Shown here: in pieces, positions 8,411-16,296 of the stretch
Layout of the letters: every line of letters starts with the position of its first letter
Position numbering within the stretch: the stretch's first letter is position 1
NCBI GenBank assembly: GCA_001507425.1
Contig: LMAJ01000021.1
Coordinates: 1-64,000 of the forward strand
Direction of reading: 5' to 3'
DNA length: 64,000 nucleotides
Origin: Flavobacteriaceae bacterium CRH
GTDB lineage: Bacteria > Bacteroidota > Bacteroidia > Flavobacteriales > Flavobacteriaceae
Position numbers and translations under genes: made by a program
The notes under the pieces: model-generated
Seen by the model: the letters and a program-made list of their open reading frames with translations, nothing else
What the model was told of the DNA's origin: nothing
Databases searched by the model: none

Positions 8411-9133
8411 TTAGATTGTTGCTATTTCACAAAAAATGGCCGACAATTCTTCCGGTTTACTAAAAAAAGGTGAATGGCTGGTTGGTATACTATAAACTTT
8501 TTCGCAAATAGTTTCTGCATACATTTTTCTTTGAATGAAAGGTGTTACGGCTTTATCTTCAGTACATTCTATGTAAAAGCGAGGAACGCTTCCGTATTTT
8601 TTTTCAGATAATTCTAAAGGTGTAATTCCAGATGCTACAGGTTCATGGCTTAATAATAATTTTGCCAGTTGTGTTATCGAATCTTCACAATCATGATAAA
8701 GACCTTCTTTGTAAATTTCTGTTTGTAAAGTATGTGCATTTAACTCAGGATATCGGGTTACATACGGTTTTAATACACCATTTATATCTTGAGCAGAATA
8801 TTCGCTTTGGGTTTTGCCGTTTGGAATTAAATACGCAGCCAGATAAATTAATTTTTTGATTTTTTCAGATCTATATTCTGCAGCCTGCGAAATCATAATT
8901 CCGTTTTTGCTGTGCCCAACAAGAATTACTTGTTCCTCTAAACTATCAATTAAATTGCAAATTTTATCGACAGAGGTTTGTAGTGTTACATCCTGAACAG
9001 GAGTTTTGTCTCTTCCCATTCCCGGCAAATCGATTGCGATTGCTTTATGTCCTTTGCTTTCTAAAATTGGAATTACTTTGTGCCAGTTCCATGCGCTATG
9101 CCACGAACCGTGGACTAGAATAAATGTCTTCAT
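8411..9133 (-). CDS. Alpha/beta hydrolase, methylesterase-like
   Basis: A 240-aa soluble alpha/beta-fold hydrolase of the plant methylesterase/hydroxynitrile-lyase-like type (opening FILVHGSWHSAWNW). The probable triad is S75 in GHSKN, an Asp in the TEDKAV segment, and His in TSHSPFFSKP. The nucleophile elbow is GHSKN, where the usual final Gly is Asn77, although the next residue is Gly. It is 3 bp upstream of the dioxygenase gene and downstream of the AraC-MGMT gene, and so lies within the alkylation-repair island. Ester hydrolysis is likely; the natural substrate is not known. Confidence 0.8.
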   Translation of the reverse strand: MKTFILVHGSWHSAWNWHKVIPILESKGHKAIAIDLPGMGRDKTPVQDVTLQTSVDKICNLIDSLEEQVILVGHSKNGIMISQAAEYRSEKIKKLIYLAAYLIPNGKTQSEYSAQDINGVLKPYVTRYPELNAHTLQTEIYKEGLYHDCEDSITQLAKLLLSHEPVASGITPLELSEKKYGSVPRFYIECTEDKAVTPFIQRKMYAETICEKVYSIPTSHSPFFSKPEELSAIFCEIATI

Positions 9134-9207
9134 TTTAATACTATTTAATTATTTATGAGACAAAACTACCATTGAAACCACGAAGATAAAATCTGTTTCT
9201 TGCTCAA

Positions 9208-10053
9208 TTATAAATCAATCTGAGCACCTTCCCAGCCAATAATAGCTGTTTTTCGGGTATTTCCCCACATGTAACCGCCAAAGGTTCCGGAAGATTGGAT
9301 CACGCGATGACACGGAATTAAAAACGCCACAGGATTGCTGCCAATTGCAGTTCCAACAGCTCTTGAAGCATTTGGTTTTTCGATTTGCTGTGCGATTGAT
9401 CCGTAGGTTGAAAGTTGTCCCATCGGAATTTTAAGCAAGGTTTCCCAAACTTTCAACTGGAAATCAGTTCCTTTTAAATGAAGTTTTATTTCAGATAATT
9501 TGCTCCAGTCGTTTTGAAAAATGAATAAAGCATTTTGTTGTGATAAATCTAGTTTTCTGGCAAATGTTGCATTCGGAAATTTGTGTTTTAAATCCTCAAA
9601 TCCGGTTTCTTCATCTTCGGCGAAAGCCATAAAACAAACTCCCTTTTGAGTCGAGGCAACGATAATATTCCCAAACGGACTTTCGGCAAAGCTGAAATTA
9701 ATTTCTAAATTTTTACCACCGTTTTTATATTCCGCCGGAGTCATTCCTTCGATATTCACAAATAAATCGTGGAGACGGCTTGTGCCGGAAAGCCCTGTAT
9801 CGAATGCGGCATCAAATAAAGTAGATTGATTGTTTTCTTTCAGTATTTTTTTAGCGTGCTCAACACTAATATATTGCAAAAACTTCTTCGGACTTGTTCC
9901 TGCCCATTCTGTAAATAAGCGCTGAAAGTGAAACGGACTTAAATGCACTTTTTCGGCAACTTCATCAAGATTGGGTTGCGTTTTAAAGTTTGTTTTAATA
10001 TAATCGATGGCATCAGCAATGCGATTATAATTGATGTTTTCCTGTATGTTCAT
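9208..10053 (-). CDS. AraC regulator fused to O6-methylguanine-DNA methyltransferase (Ada C-terminal parts)
   Basis: About residues 1-95 form an AraC-type double helix-turn-helix (LDEVAEKVHLSPFHFQRLFTEWAG); about 105-281 form methylated-DNA-protein-cysteine methyltransferase with the active-site PCHRV motif and the GGYMWG wing. It is therefore Ada lacking its N-terminal zinc domain, which a separate gene at 7175-7420 encodes. The enzyme irreversibly transfers the methyl group from O6-methylguanine to its Cys. It is the first gene of the minus-strand series running to alkB, with short gaps, and may regulate it. Length 281 aa is usual for this two-domain form. Confidence 0.92.
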   Translation of the reverse strand: MNIQENINYNRIADAIDYIKTNFKTQPNLDEVAEKVHLSPFHFQRLFTEWAGTSPKKFLQYISVEHAKKILKENNQSTLFDAAFDTGLSGTSRLHDLFVNIEGMTPAEYKNGGKNLEINFSFAESPFGNIIVASTQKGVCFMAFAEDEETGFEDLKHKFPNATFARKLDLSQQNALFIFQNDWSKLSEIKLHLKGTDFQLKVWETLLKIPMGQLSTYGSIAQQIEKPNASRAVGTAIGSNPVAFLIPCHRVIQSSGTFGGYMWGNTRKTAIIGWEGAQIDL

Positions 10054-10286
10054 TTTCTTTCCATTTTATAATGCAAATATCGAATGGTTTTTGCAGGGAT
10101 AAAATCCGAAACTTGCTTTGTTTTACAGCAGAGCACGCTAAGATTTTACGTAAAGGCCGCATCATTTTATATTTCATTTTAGTTGGAATATTTATATTTT
10201 GGGCATTCACAAAAAAGAGAAATATAATAATTTAGTTTTTTGATGCCAAAAATACTGATATTTTGAAAAACAGTTTAGACGTCTTA

Positions 10287-11282
10287 TTAAAGTTTACGTT
10301 TATTAGGAGAAAACTTGAATACCAAATCCATAGAAATAACATGATCAAAATGAGAATCATTTGGAGAACCAAGATTTAAAAAACTCTGATTATAATTTAA
10401 ACCAAGATATAAATAAGAAGTAAATTGGTAATAACCATTTAATGTTGCGCCCAATCTTTTATTGGTTCTTTTAAACGTTTCCTCAAAATAATAATGCTGA
10501 TTAGCAGAATCTTCAGGGTCTGTATAATATTCAGTATGTTTAACCCAGTAATTCCGGGTATAATTTAGACCGTAACCAATAGAAAATCTTTTAATTTTAT
10601 AATTGTGTGTAATGCCAAAACCTACAGAATTTATTCGCTCATAATTTTCAAAATATTCAAAAGGGTCGAAAGGAGATGAAGCGTTAAAGTTTACGGCAAA
10701 ATAGTTTTTGTTATTGTAAAAATATTCAAGGCCTAATGAAAGACCTCCGAAACCTGTTTTGTTTATATCAGGTTGTTCACCTAGTTCGAAATGATAATTA
10801 GTTAGCAAAGAAAATGCCACCGTAAAATTAATTTCCCCTTTTTTAACTGGATATTCCTTTGTGAAATGATGCTTAAGAGCTTCAAATTTTTTGGTTGTAT
10901 TTGTTTTTATGATATTAATAGAGTCATTAATGTCAAGAAATACTTTTTGCTGATAAGAGAATCTTTTTTGGTTTGTTAAATCAGTTATATAGGCAACAGG
11001 AAAAAAATCAAGAAACAATAAATTACCAAAAAGAAACTTGTAATTTACAGATGGTTTAAGGGTATATTTTTTAGTTAAGCTATCAGAAATTAATTCAATT
11101 GGTAAATTCTTTTTAGAATGCTTAACAATAACTTTTGCCGGTAACTGATACAAGCTGTCGTTTACTTTTACCTTGGCATTAGCAGCATTTGTTGTAATTG
11201 AAAGTGTGTGGTTTTTTTTATTGAAAATGGTTGTGCAAGAACCTAGCGTTAAAATAATTAGTAATAGTAATGTTCTTTTCAT
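10287..11282 (-). CDS. Outer-membrane lipoprotein with beta-barrel-like C-terminus
   Basis: The start encodes a lipoprotein signal (MKRTLLLLIILTLGSC, lipobox LGSC). About residues 20-110 look like a small PEGA-like beta domain (NAANAKVKVNDSLYQLPAKV). The remainder alternates aromatic and polar residues (FAVNFNASSPFDPFEYF, YGLNYTRNYW, YLYLGLNYNQSF) and ends in VFKFS, typical of an outer-membrane barrel. I do not recognise a named family. It stands alone, with a terminator for the upstream PIN gene behind it. Confidence 0.7.
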   Translation of the reverse strand: MKRTLLLLIILTLGSCTTIFNKKNHTLSITTNAANAKVKVNDSLYQLPAKVIVKHSKKNLPIELISDSLTKKYTLKPSVNYKFLFGNLLFLDFFPVAYITDLTNQKRFSYQQKVFLDINDSINIIKTNTTKKFEALKHHFTKEYPVKKGEINFTVAFSLLTNYHFELGEQPDINKTGFGGLSLGLEYFYNNKNYFAVNFNASSPFDPFEYFENYERINSVGFGITHNYKIKRFSIGYGLNYTRNYWVKHTEYYTDPEDSANQHYYFEETFKRTNKRLGATLNGYYQFTSYLYLGLNYNQSFLNLGSPNDSHFDHVISMDLVFKFSPNKRKL

Positions 11283-11396
11283 TTAAGGATAGAAATAGGT
11301 TTTTGGTTTCGGTTTGATGATTCCAAATATATAGTAATATTTCAAAAACGATGTAAATATCCGGTTAATTTTTATATCCCAAAGTTCTTATAAAAG

Positions 11397-11431
11397 AAAA
11401 CCCGACAAGCTTTTAAAAACTTGTCGGGTTT
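11397..11431 (-). terminator. Intrinsic terminator of the PIN-domain operon
   Basis: AACCCGACAAG and CTTGTCGGGTT form an 11-bp stem; on the minus strand it is followed by a T-rich run, directly after the PIN gene stop at 11457. Confidence 0.85.
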
Positions 11432-11456
11432 GATCTTAATTGTTTATTGATGAATT

Positions 11457-11912
11457 CTAATTCAATTTTTCATTTTTAACTTTAACTAAATCATATACTT
11501 TTATTCCATAAGCAATTGCATAATCTGAAAGCTTAGAATCTGATGTTATTAAAAGTTTACAACATTTTGCTTGTTCAAGTACAAGTGAATCTGTAAGGCC
11601 TAAATCAAAAAAGCTTTCACATTCACTACCAGCTTGTGAATTTATATATTTTTCAGAAGTAGCTTTGATTATTTCAGTTATTTTTTGAGTATATTGATAT
11701 TTATAATTACCGCCAAAGCTATTTAATAAATTATCTACTTCAGTCCAAATGTTTGGCAAAACAAGAATTTGGTTAAAATCCCCAATTACATGTAACAAAT
11801 CAAAGAAGTCTTCTTCATCATATATAGATGTTGTTTTATGAGTTTTAAGTAATTTGGGGTCAATTAGGCCAAGTAGTAAAACTATCAAAGCATTTGAATC
11901 GATTAAAATCAT
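11457..11912 (-). CDS. PIN-domain protein, candidate RNase toxin
   Basis: A 151-aa PIN-like protein with acidic residues at the expected places: D5 (LIDSN), E58 (WTEVD), D108 (LTDSL) and D125 (TSDSKLSDYA). PIN domains are metal-dependent RNases, many of them VapC-type toxins. The start codon overlaps the end of the upstream 91-aa gene by 4 bp (ATGA), the coupling usual for toxin-antitoxin pairs. It is a little longer than typical VapC. The partner does not look like a DNA-binding antitoxin, so a toxin role is only inferred. Confidence 0.72.
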   Translation of the reverse strand: MILIDSNALIVLLLGLIDPKLLKTHKTTSIYDEEDFFDLLHVIGDFNQILVLPNIWTEVDNLLNSFGGNYKYQYTQKITEIIKATSEKYINSQAGSECESFFDLGLTDSLVLEQAKCCKLLITSDSKLSDYAIAYGIKVYDLVKVKNEKLN

Positions 11913-12184
11913 GCTTTGTTATCAAACATTAAGAAACTGACTACTTCATTTTTCTCGTTTATTTCTAATTTTTTGTACATTCTTAGAAAAGCAAATTCAG
12001 GTGAAAGAGCAGAAAATGCTTTAGAAGGTTTGTTTGTGTTTTCTACAAGATAAGAGACAACAACTTCCCATATCTTTTCATCCGGCCTAAAAACGGCTTG
12101 TTCAAGTCTGAAATCCGGATTTTCAACAGTAGATAAATCTGCTAGTTCTGTTTGTGCAATTGTCAATATATCTTTAAGCTTCAT
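11909..12184 (-). CDS. Small partner of the PIN gene, hypothetical
   Basis: A 91-aa acidic soluble protein (MKLKDILTIAQTELADLS...) with a predicted mixed alpha/beta pattern and no helix-turn-helix, signal peptide or membrane segment. It lies immediately upstream of the PIN gene and is translationally coupled to it by a 4-bp overlap. I do not recognise the family. The arrangement suggests an antitoxin, but the beta-strand segment IWEVVVSYLV and the loop-rich middle are unlike ordinary VapB. Confidence 0.6.
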   Translation of the reverse strand: MKLKDILTIAQTELADLSTVENPDFRLEQAVFRPDEKIWEVVVSYLVENTNKPSKAFSALSPEFAFLRMYKKLEINEKNEVVSFLMFDNKA

Positions 12185-12315
12185 AAATGTTTTAATTTAC
12201 TTTACATGTTTAAAATGTAAAAATAGTTAACTTATTTCTTTTTTATATATTATGCAGGATTTTTTTTACATGGAAACATTCCTTAACATAATTTCTGACT
12301 TTATATTAAAGACAA

Positions 12316-12348
12316 AAAAAACCGACAGGTTTTAAAACTTGTCGGGTT
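12316..12348 (-). terminator. Intrinsic terminator of ahcY
   Basis: ACCGACAGGTTTT and AAAACTTGTCGGGT pair with one mismatch; the minus strand ends in a run of eight T. It is 60 bp beyond the ahcY stop and resembles the hairpin at 11397-11431. Confidence 0.8.
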
Positions 12349-12409
12349 TGATATAGATAATCAAAGAAATCTAAAATCTAAAATCAGAAATCTTCAATCT
12401 AAAATTTAT

Positions 12410-13726
12410 TTAGTATCTGTAGTATTCTGGTTTGAAAGGACCTTCAACCGGAACACCAATATAAGCAGCCTGATCGTCACGTAAAGTTTCCAATTCAACT
12501 CCTAATTTAGCTAAGTGCAAAGCAGCAACTTTTTCATCTAAATGTTTTGGTAACATGTAAACGTCATTGTTGTAAGCAGCGCTGTTTTTCCATAATTCGA
12601 TTTGAGCCAAAGTTTGGTTTGTGAATGAGTTACTCATTACAAAACTTGGGTGACCTGTAGCACAACCAAGGTTTACTAAACGACCTTCAGCAAGAATTAT
12701 GATGTCTTTTCCAGCGATAGTATATTTGTCAACCTGAGGTTTGATTTCGATTTTAGATGCACCGTGGTTTTTGTTCAACCATGCCATATCAATTTCGTTA
12801 TCAAAGTGTCCGATGTTACAAACAACAGTTTTGTCTTTCATTTGCTCGAAATGAGATCCAAGAACGATATCTTTATTTCCAGTAGTTGTAATGATGATAT
12901 CAGCATTAGCAATTACAGTGTTTAATTTTTTAACTTCATAACCGTCCATTGCAGCTTGTAAAGCACAAATTGGATCAATTTCAGTAACAGTTACAATAGA
13001 ACCAGCACCTCTGAAAGAAGCAGCAGTTCCTTTTCCAACGTCACCGTATCCACAAACTATAACTCTTTTTCCGGCTAACATTAAGTCAGTTGCACGACGT
13101 ACAGCATCTACAGCAGATTCTTTACAACCGTATTTGTTATCAAATTTAGATTTAGTAACAGAGTCATTAATATTGATTGCAGGCATTGGTAAAGTTCCGG
13201 CTTTTACTCTTTCGTAAAGTCTGTGAACTCCAGTTGTAGTTTCTTCAGACAATCCTTTAATTCCAGGAACCAATTCAGGGAAACGGTCAATAACCATGTT
13301 AGTTAAATCTCCACCATCGTCAAGAATCATGTTCAATGGTTTTCTGTCTTCACCAAAGAATAAAGTTTGCTCAATACACCAGTCAAATGATTGCTCATCA
13401 AGACCTTTCCATGCATAAACCTGAATTCCTGCAGCAGCAATAGCAGCAGCAGCCTGATCCTGAGTAGAGAAAATGTTACAAGATGACCATGTAACTTCAG
13501 CACCAAGAGCGATTAAAGTTTCGATCAAAACTGCAGTCTGGATTGTCATGTGCAAACATCCAGCAATACGAGCACCTGCAAGAGGTTGTTCGTCTTTATA
13601 TTCAGCACGAAGCGCCATTAAACCTGGCATTTCAGCTTCAGCTAATTCAATTTCTTTTCTTCCCCAAGCCGCTAGAGAAATGTCTTTTACTTTGAAAGCC
13701 ACAAAAGGCGTAGTTGTAGTACTCAT
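12410..13726 (-). CDS. ahcY: Adenosylhomocysteinase
   Basis: Hydrolyses S-adenosylhomocysteine to adenosine and homocysteine with bound NAD+, clearing the product of methyltransferases. The 438-aa protein has the family's hallmark regions: EMPGLMALR, GCLHMTIQTAVLIETL, the NAD-binding GYGDVGKG, NDSVTKSKFDN (catalytic Lys and Asp), NIGHFDNEID, and the C-terminal KPEYYRY. It is monocistronic, with a TAnnTTTG promoter box at 13759-13766 and its own terminator. Start and end agree with the known protein family. Confidence 0.98.
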   Translation of the reverse strand: MSTTTTPFVAFKVKDISLAAWGRKEIELAEAEMPGLMALRAEYKDEQPLAGARIAGCLHMTIQTAVLIETLIALGAEVTWSSCNIFSTQDQAAAAIAAAGIQVYAWKGLDEQSFDWCIEQTLFFGEDRKPLNMILDDGGDLTNMVIDRFPELVPGIKGLSEETTTGVHRLYERVKAGTLPMPAININDSVTKSKFDNKYGCKESAVDAVRRATDLMLAGKRVIVCGYGDVGKGTAASFRGAGSIVTVTEIDPICALQAAMDGYEVKKLNTVIANADIIITTTGNKDIVLGSHFEQMKDKTVVCNIGHFDNEIDMAWLNKNHGASKIEIKPQVDKYTIAGKDIIILAEGRLVNLGCATGHPSFVMSNSFTNQTLAQIELWKNSAAYNNDVYMLPKHLDEKVAALHLAKLGVELETLRDDQAAYIGVPVEGPFKPEYYRY

Positions 13727-13758
13727 TTATAGTATATTTGTAATTGTAATATTTTTTG

Positions 13759-13766
13759 CAAATTTA
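13759..13766 (-). promoter_or_regulatory. ahcY promoter -7 box
   Basis: Minus strand TAAATTTG matches the Bacteroidota -7 consensus TAnnTTTG, about 35 bp before the ahcY start codon. Confidence 0.6.
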
Positions 13767-13859
13767 CGTAATAACTTTATAATTTTTACTAACTTCTATA
13801 AGATTTGTGAAATGTTTAATTTCTTAATATTTAGAACATTAGTTTCGAAATTGATTTTC

Positions 13860-13976
13860 ACCATATAAGTGATGTAAGTTCATTTAAAAAAGATTCCATT
13901 GTAAAACTTATTGCTTAAATTTACTAAACAGATTTTCCAGTCACTAAATTATATTTACTTATATCACTTATATGGT
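13860..13976. repeat. Inverted-repeat element, family B (copy 1)
   Basis: Terminal arms of 20 bp (ACCATATAAGTGATGTAAGT at 13860-13879; complement at 13957-13976) match at 19 positions and enclose about 77 bp without an ORF. A second copy with the same arm sequence is at 52828-52922. Both lie between divergent genes. Confidence 0.75.
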
Positions 13977-14017
13977 TTAAAAATATACAAGCCATAACTT
14001 ATCCATAATTAAAAAGA

Positions 14018-14668
14018 ATGCCTTTACTTCAAACCATACAATGCAACGAAACGACCAAACTTTTAATTTGGGAAATAACCGAATCTTTTGACGAGTTATT
14101 GAGCAAAGTAGTTTTAAAAGAAAAAACAAAGTTGAGGTTGAACGGAATGAAATCTCAGTTGCATCAGCGTGCTTTTTTGAGTGTTCGAATGCTGATTCAG
14201 GAAATGGGTTTTACCGATCATGATTTGCATTACGACGAATTTGGGAAACCATATTTCGATTGTCATAATTATATATCAATTACACATTCCTATCATTTTG
14301 CGGCTATCATCATTAGTCATGAAACCGTGGGAATAGATATGGAATTGCAACGTGAAAAAATCCTCAGAATTGCAGATAAATTTGTCGATACTGAATTCAA
14401 ATACCTAAATCAGAATAGTTTAGAAGAATACGTGAAAAAACTAACCGTTATCTGGGGAGCAAAGGAAGCCATCTTTAAAATCAGAAATGAAAAAGGAATC
14501 AGTTTTAAAGATCATATACAAGTTGAAGATTTTTCTTTAAACGAAAATCAAACAGAAGCGAGTTTACATTTTGATGATTTAGTAAAAGATTTTAATGTGC
14601 ATTACAAAGAAATCAAATCAGATCATTTTGATGGGAATTTTACTTTGGTGTATGCTTTTGAGAAATAG
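14018..14668 (+). CDS. 4'-phosphopantetheinyl transferase (Sfp type)
   Basis: Transfers phosphopantetheine from coenzyme A to a carrier-protein serine. The 216-aa protein contains the two Mg2+-binding motifs: VGIDMEL (GxDxE) near residue 105 and VIWGAKEAIFK (WxxKEAxxK) near residue 148, plus the substrate-contact SITHSYH. Sfp-type enzymes normally serve secondary metabolism or flexirubin-type pigment synthesis in Flavobacterium, but no carrier-protein gene is in this window, so its target is unknown. It may also be the only holo-ACP synthase. Confidence 0.9.
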   Translation: MPLLQTIQCNETTKLLIWEITESFDELLSKVVLKEKTKLRLNGMKSQLHQRAFLSVRMLIQEMGFTDHDLHYDEFGKPYFDCHNYISITHSYHFAAIIISHETVGIDMELQREKILRIADKFVDTEFKYLNQNSLEEYVKKLTVIWGAKEAIFKIRNEKGISFKDHIQVEDFSLNENQTEASLHFDDLVKDFNVHYKEIKSDHFDGNFTLVYAFEK

Positions 14669-14715
14669 TTTTTTAGTCTCAGTTTTCAGTCTCAGTTAAG
14701 CAAGCCACAATCTTC

Positions 14716-14810
14716 TCATTTCAAGGAACGAGAAATCACACTAGGAATTCCGCAAAGTGAATCGTCAATCTTTGTCGATTTAAGAGTGTGATTCTCGTTC
14801 CTCGAAATGA
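14716..14810. repeat. Inverted-repeat element, family F
   Basis: TCATTTCAAGGAACGAGAAA... at 14716 pairs with a complementary arm ending at 14810 (CTCGTTCCTCGAAATGA); about 26-bp arms with one mismatch and one indel surround about 42 bp. No ORF. It lies between the convergent phosphopantetheinyl transferase and haemoglobin genes. Confidence 0.65.
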
Positions 14811-14840
14811 CATACTTTGCATGTAATTATTTACGAAAAA

Positions 14841-15239
14841 TTAAACTTCACTTTCTTTTTTTCGATGCTCAAACATACTCACGAATAAAAAAGTGCTCAT
14901 TTTACGTGCGCGTCGTTTTAACGTTTCAACATTTTCGCCTTCAAAATGTTCATCTAATGTCTGTGCCCAATAATTCAGCCAAATTCCGAATTCGTTTGCT
15001 GTAATTTTACTTCCAAAATGCTCGTCAACCTCATTATGCACCACATGCGGGTTTCCTTTGTATTTGCGAACCGCAAATAAATTGGTTTCCCAAAAATCGG
15101 TCAGCTTTTCTAAATGTGCTTCCCAGTCTTTTATCATCGTATTAAAATAAAAGCCGATTTCTTGATCGGCTCTTATTTTTGCATAGAACTGGTGTACCAA
15201 AAAAGAAATATCAGCTCTGTTTTCTATCTGTTTTTTCAT
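14841..15239 (-). CDS. Group III truncated haemoglobin
   Basis: A 132-aa 2-on-2 globin. The family core is seen in FYAKIRADQEIGFYF, the proximal-helix HNEVDEHF region (His following NPHVV) and LNYWAQTLDEHFEG. Group III globins bind oxygen or nitric oxide. The gene overlaps the preceding membrane-protein gene by 4 bp (ATGA), so they are coupled, and both lie behind a CRP/FNR-like palindrome and next to a Crp/Fnr-family gene. NO detoxification or microaerobic adaptation is therefore a reasonable inference. Confidence 0.93.
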   Translation of the reverse strand: MKKQIENRADISFLVHQFYAKIRADQEIGFYFNTMIKDWEAHLEKLTDFWETNLFAVRKYKGNPHVVHNEVDEHFGSKITANEFGIWLNYWAQTLDEHFEGENVETLKRRARKMSTFLFVSMFEHRKKESEV

Positions 15240-15523
15240 AATACTAAACTGTTCAGCAGTATAAAAAAGACGCTTAAAAAAGCACTTAAAATGATAAGAT
15301 TAAAAATCACTTTATGTTTCATTTGTGCCAAAATTGATGTATTTGCAAATACACAGGCCAAAACAATAATGGCTAATTGAACCATTTGCATAACTGAAGT
15401 TCCGTTTGCAAGAACATACATGGCAGCAGCGCCTCCTAAACAGCTTTGACCAATTACTGCCATTGCAGCAGAACCCATGTAATTTTTATTGAAATTTTCG
15501 AATGTTGTTTGATATAGTGTCAT
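15236..15523 (-). CDS. Small hydrophobic membrane protein upstream of haemoglobin
   Basis: The start at 15523 (MTLYQTTFENF) is preferred to 15547 because it leaves a normal leader after the operator palindrome. The 95-aa product has about three membrane segments: MGSAAMAVIGQSCLGGAAAMYVL, VQLAIIVLACVFANTSIL and VIFNLIILSAFLSVFFILL. The start of the haemoglobin gene lies in its last codons. I do not recognise a named family. Tight coupling points to a shared response to nitric oxide or oxygen. Confidence 0.75.
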   Translation of the reverse strand: MTLYQTTFENFNKNYMGSAAMAVIGQSCLGGAAAMYVLANGTSVMQMVQLAIIVLACVFANTSILAQMKHKVIFNLIILSAFLSVFFILLNSLVL

Positions 15524-15571
15524 GATATTGAGATTTTTATACCACAAAGGTACGGTCGCAATACCACTTCA

Positions 15572-15593
15572 TTTTATGACTTTAATCATAAAA
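15572..15593. promoter_or_regulatory. CRP/FNR-like palindromic operator
   Basis: TTTTATGA (15572-15579) and TCATAAAA (15586-15593) are exact complements with a 6-bp spacer, giving TGA-N6-TCA, the geometry of CRP/FNR-family sites. It lies 49 bp upstream of the membrane-protein/haemoglobin operon and just after the Crp/Fnr gene's stop. The sequence is clear; the regulator match is inference. Confidence 0.6.
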
Positions 15594-15604
15594 CAGGAAC
15601 TATT

Positions 15605-16201
15605 TTATCTGTATACTTTCCTGTTTATAATCTTCAAAACGCCTTTTTTTTCTAAAGCTTTAATAGTTCGAATAACAGTTTCTACGCGTAAACCCGTTAA
15701 ATCGCCTATTTGCTGTCTGGTAAAATTGATGAGGTAGCCGTTTGCATCTTTCTTAAAATTAAAATAAGCAATTCCGTGATCCATCAATTTTAAAACACGA
15801 TGTTCGGGTTCTTGTGTAGACATTTCGGCTGCCATAACTGATTTGTAATACAAACGCTGCGCTAAATTTTCGATTATTTTAAGGCTAATGACAGGATTTT
15901 CTTCTAACAATTTCATAAAGTTAATTTTAGAAAGAAGAAGCAATTGAGAATCCTCAACAGCAATTGCATTGGCAGGATATTTTTGATTTAAGAATAATGG
16001 AGGTTCGCCAAAAGACTGTTCTTTATAAAATATTCCCTGAATAAATTCGCGGCCGTCATCATTGTAATTGCTCATTTTTACTTCGCCTGAGAGAATTTGG
16101 TAATAATGAGTTGGCAAATTTCCTTCCTCAAAAATAATAGCCGTTTTATCAAAAAACTTTTTCAAAGCGCCGTATTTTTCTAATAATTCAGTAGCAATCA
16201 T
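15605..16201 (-). CDS. Crp/Fnr-family transcriptional regulator
   Basis: Start at 16201 (MIATELLEKYG) is preferred; 16249 would add 16 unconserved residues. An N-terminal cyclic-nucleotide-binding-like beta-roll (IFEEGNLPTHYYQILSGEVKM...) is followed by the dimer helix and a C-terminal winged helix (FTRQQIGDLTGLRVETVIRTIKALEKKGVL). There is no N-terminal cysteine cluster, so it is not a [4Fe-4S] FNR; a haem or other effector is possible. It immediately follows, on the same strand side, the palindrome in front of the haemoglobin operon and is its most likely regulator. Confidence 0.88.
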   Translation of the reverse strand: MIATELLEKYGALKKFFDKTAIIFEEGNLPTHYYQILSGEVKMSNYNDDGREFIQGIFYKEQSFGEPPLFLNQKYPANAIAVEDSQLLLLSKINFMKLLEENPVISLKIIENLAQRLYYKSVMAAEMSTQEPEHRVLKLMDHGIAYFNFKKDANGYLINFTRQQIGDLTGLRVETVIRTIKALEKKGVLKIINRKVYR

Positions 16202-16296
16202 AATGTTGTTTTTTGGATTGTCAAAAGCCTTCACGCAAATATAATTCATTCAAAATTGTTCTTCTGCATTAAAAAACTTTTACTTTTACGGCCATT

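Noticed and set aside
10025..10210. 61-aa minus-strand ORF upstream of the AraC-MGMT gene
   Set aside because: Overlaps the regulator's start in another frame, with no domain and no clear translation signal; it probably belongs to the leader region.
13473..13868. 131-aa plus-strand ORF antisense to ahcY
   Set aside because: Lies opposite a highly conserved enzyme; codon pattern is that of a shadow and it has no recognisable domain.
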